Shown here one piece after another: positions 63,170-64,000 of a stretch of 64,000 nucleotides of DNA. Within the stretch, counting starts at the first letter, position 1, and each line of letters opens with the position of its first letter. The notes under the pieces are model-generated. The model searched no databases and was not told where the DNA came from. It saw only the letters and a list, made by a program, of their open reading frames with translations. The DNA comes from Prochlorococcus marinus XMU1404 (lineage in GTDB: Bacteria; Cyanobacteriota; Cyanobacteriia; PCC-6307; Cyanobiaceae), in NCBI RefSeq assembly GCF_017696175.1, contig NZ_JAAORE010000001.1, forward strand, positions 310,001 through 374,000. Direction: 5' to 3'. The position numbers were made by a program, and so were the translations under genes.

Positions 63170-63634
63170 TTAGTTCTCTTTTCTTTTCTTTGATTCCTTC
63201 AACATATTATTAATGAAGATTTGTCCTGCTTCAGCCATATCAAAATTTCCGAAGATATCTCTGATAATTGTTGCTGCTATAGCATTTATGTGAACAGCAT
63301 TCTTAAGATCAAGTACTTCATTAAATTCCTTAACATGGGCGTATCCCACATGGTCAACCGTGTACCAACAGGAACAACCTTTTACTGATTCAAGATCATC
63401 AGGATCGCCGTCAACATAACTGAAATTTGCAGTCTTATCATCATTAATGCTCATTAACATTGTTGGAACTTTATGCTCATCTTTAAATGGTGTGCATTCC
63501 CAATAAAGTAAAAATATATTATTAAAAGCCTTAGTCAGATGTTCTGGATTTACGCCCTGGTAAACATTAAATCTTTCGTCTGGTCTGTAAACAGCGCTAT
63601 TTGAAGTTTTGGTTTTGAAAAATAAGTTTTGCAT
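63170..63634 (-). CDS. Hypothetical protein, 154 aa
   Basis: A soluble protein with SAVYRPDERFNVYQGVNPEH, FLLYWECTPFKDEHKVPTML and ESVKGCSCWYTVDHVGYAHV. Three Cys (one in ECTP, two in a CSC pair) could coordinate metal. The end is helical and basic (INNMLKESKKRKEN). Lies upstream of the TPR gene on the same strand. Not recognised. Confidence 0.5.
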   Translation of the reverse strand: MQNLFFKTKTSNSAVYRPDERFNVYQGVNPEHLTKAFNNIFLLYWECTPFKDEHKVPTMLMSINDDKTANFSYVDGDPDDLESVKGCSCWYTVDHVGYAHVKEFNEVLDLKNAVHINAIAATIIRDIFGNFDMAEAGQIFINNMLKESKKRKEN

Positions 63635-63700
63635 GATTTGTAAATTAATCTATTAATTCTTTGTTCTGAATTATCTAGACTGATTCCAAAAACTTCATAA

Positions 63701-63728
63701 AAAAACCACCATAAGTGGGCTTTTTTTA
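63701..63728. terminator. Weak bidirectional terminator-like hairpin
   Basis: AAAAACCACC-ATAA-GTGGGCTTTTTTT has a short stem with A- and T-runs either side. It may end a leftward transcript from beyond the window. 63729-64000 shows no gene; it has a 12-base inverted repeat GACCA-AG-TGGTC at 63812-63823. Confidence 0.3.
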
Positions 63729-64000
63729 TCTGAAAAAAATAAAATTAGATTGAAAAATTTTTATTATTTATATTGGATTCAAATTGCGTTTTTGACTGTA
63801 TTTCACTAGTTGACCAAGTGGTCGAATTTCTAATTGAACGAACTAAGTATTTAGTTGTAAATGCAGAAGCAAAGGCAACTGTATAATTCTAAATTTGGAT
63901 AAATTGGCATTAATAAAACCAATACTAAAGTTAAATTTCTTATTTTCTTATTAAATGGCTCCAAATTAAAATTTACTCACATTTAATATTTTCAATAATT

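Noticed and set aside
36406-64000. CRISPR array or cas genes beside the Cas4-like nuclease
   Set aside because: No regularly spaced direct repeats and no Cas1/Cas2-like protein are visible in the window.
36171-64000. Complete mobile element with integrase
   Set aside because: No tyrosine or serine recombinase, transposase or replication gene is recognised in the window; if one exists it lies outside.

Overview
The window is a chromosomal segment of a marine picocyanobacterium, almost certainly a high-light-adapted Prochlorococcus. The DNA is strongly AT-rich and genes are short and tightly packed. The left part carries petB-petD, a GH100 neutral invertase, one rRNA operon (16S, tRNA-Ile GAT, tRNA-Ala TGC, 23S, 5S), mutM, psaE, a PTOX-type alternative oxidase, an hli-like gene, tatA and a Nif11-domain protein. 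Families largely confined to marine picocyanobacteria (DUF1651, DUF3303, DUF3764, DUF3104) recur. All function calls rest on reading the translated sequence and recalled family motifs; no database was searched.

Layout. 1-7.85 kb: photosynthetic electron transport genes, invertase, rRNA operon and its terminator. 7.85-31.8 kb: core backbone with DNA repair (mutM, a photolyase/cryptochrome), thiamine salvage (tenA-like, thiD), peroxiredoxin Q, ArfB-type ribosome rescue, proline iminopeptidase, and many small conserved proteins. These include about fifteen ORFs of 28-57 codons lying between the larger genes, many predicted to have one membrane segment. 31.8-40.5 kb: accessory transition zone with small DUF proteins, leader elements in which a Rho-independent terminator sits directly against a start codon, a tRNA-Thr(GGT)-like gene with a degenerate 3' half (about 36.2 kb), tandem paralogues, a Cas4/RecB-like nuclease, a SIMPL protein and two copies of a small cassette, one frameshifted. 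40.7-59.2 kb: a defence island. 59.2-64 kb: secreted nuclease, other exported proteins, two YbjN-like paralogues and a TPR protein, all on the minus strand.

The defence island is the main discovery. It has a 1603-residue SF2 helicase whose N-terminal half carries an RNA polymerase alpha-CTD-like domain and sigma-region-4-like HTHs. It also has a GIY-YIG-type nuclease, a Vsr-type endonuclease, a C5-cytosine methyltransferase with a long extra C-terminal domain, and two GHKL (MORC/MutL-type) ATPase modules on either side of the methyltransferase. Each module is built as ATPase, a middle partner, and a DUF6339-like protein, with start-stop overlaps. Two small paralogous proteins head the second operon behind a strong promoter and a 10-bp inverted repeat. 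Next to this lies a separate two-gene unit: a phosphoribosyltransferase fused to a cyAbrB-like domain, overlapping a DprA-family gene. The likely reading is an anti-phage island combining a duplicated GHKL-ATPase restriction-modification-like system with a DprA/PRTase module. Functions are inferred from domains and context only.
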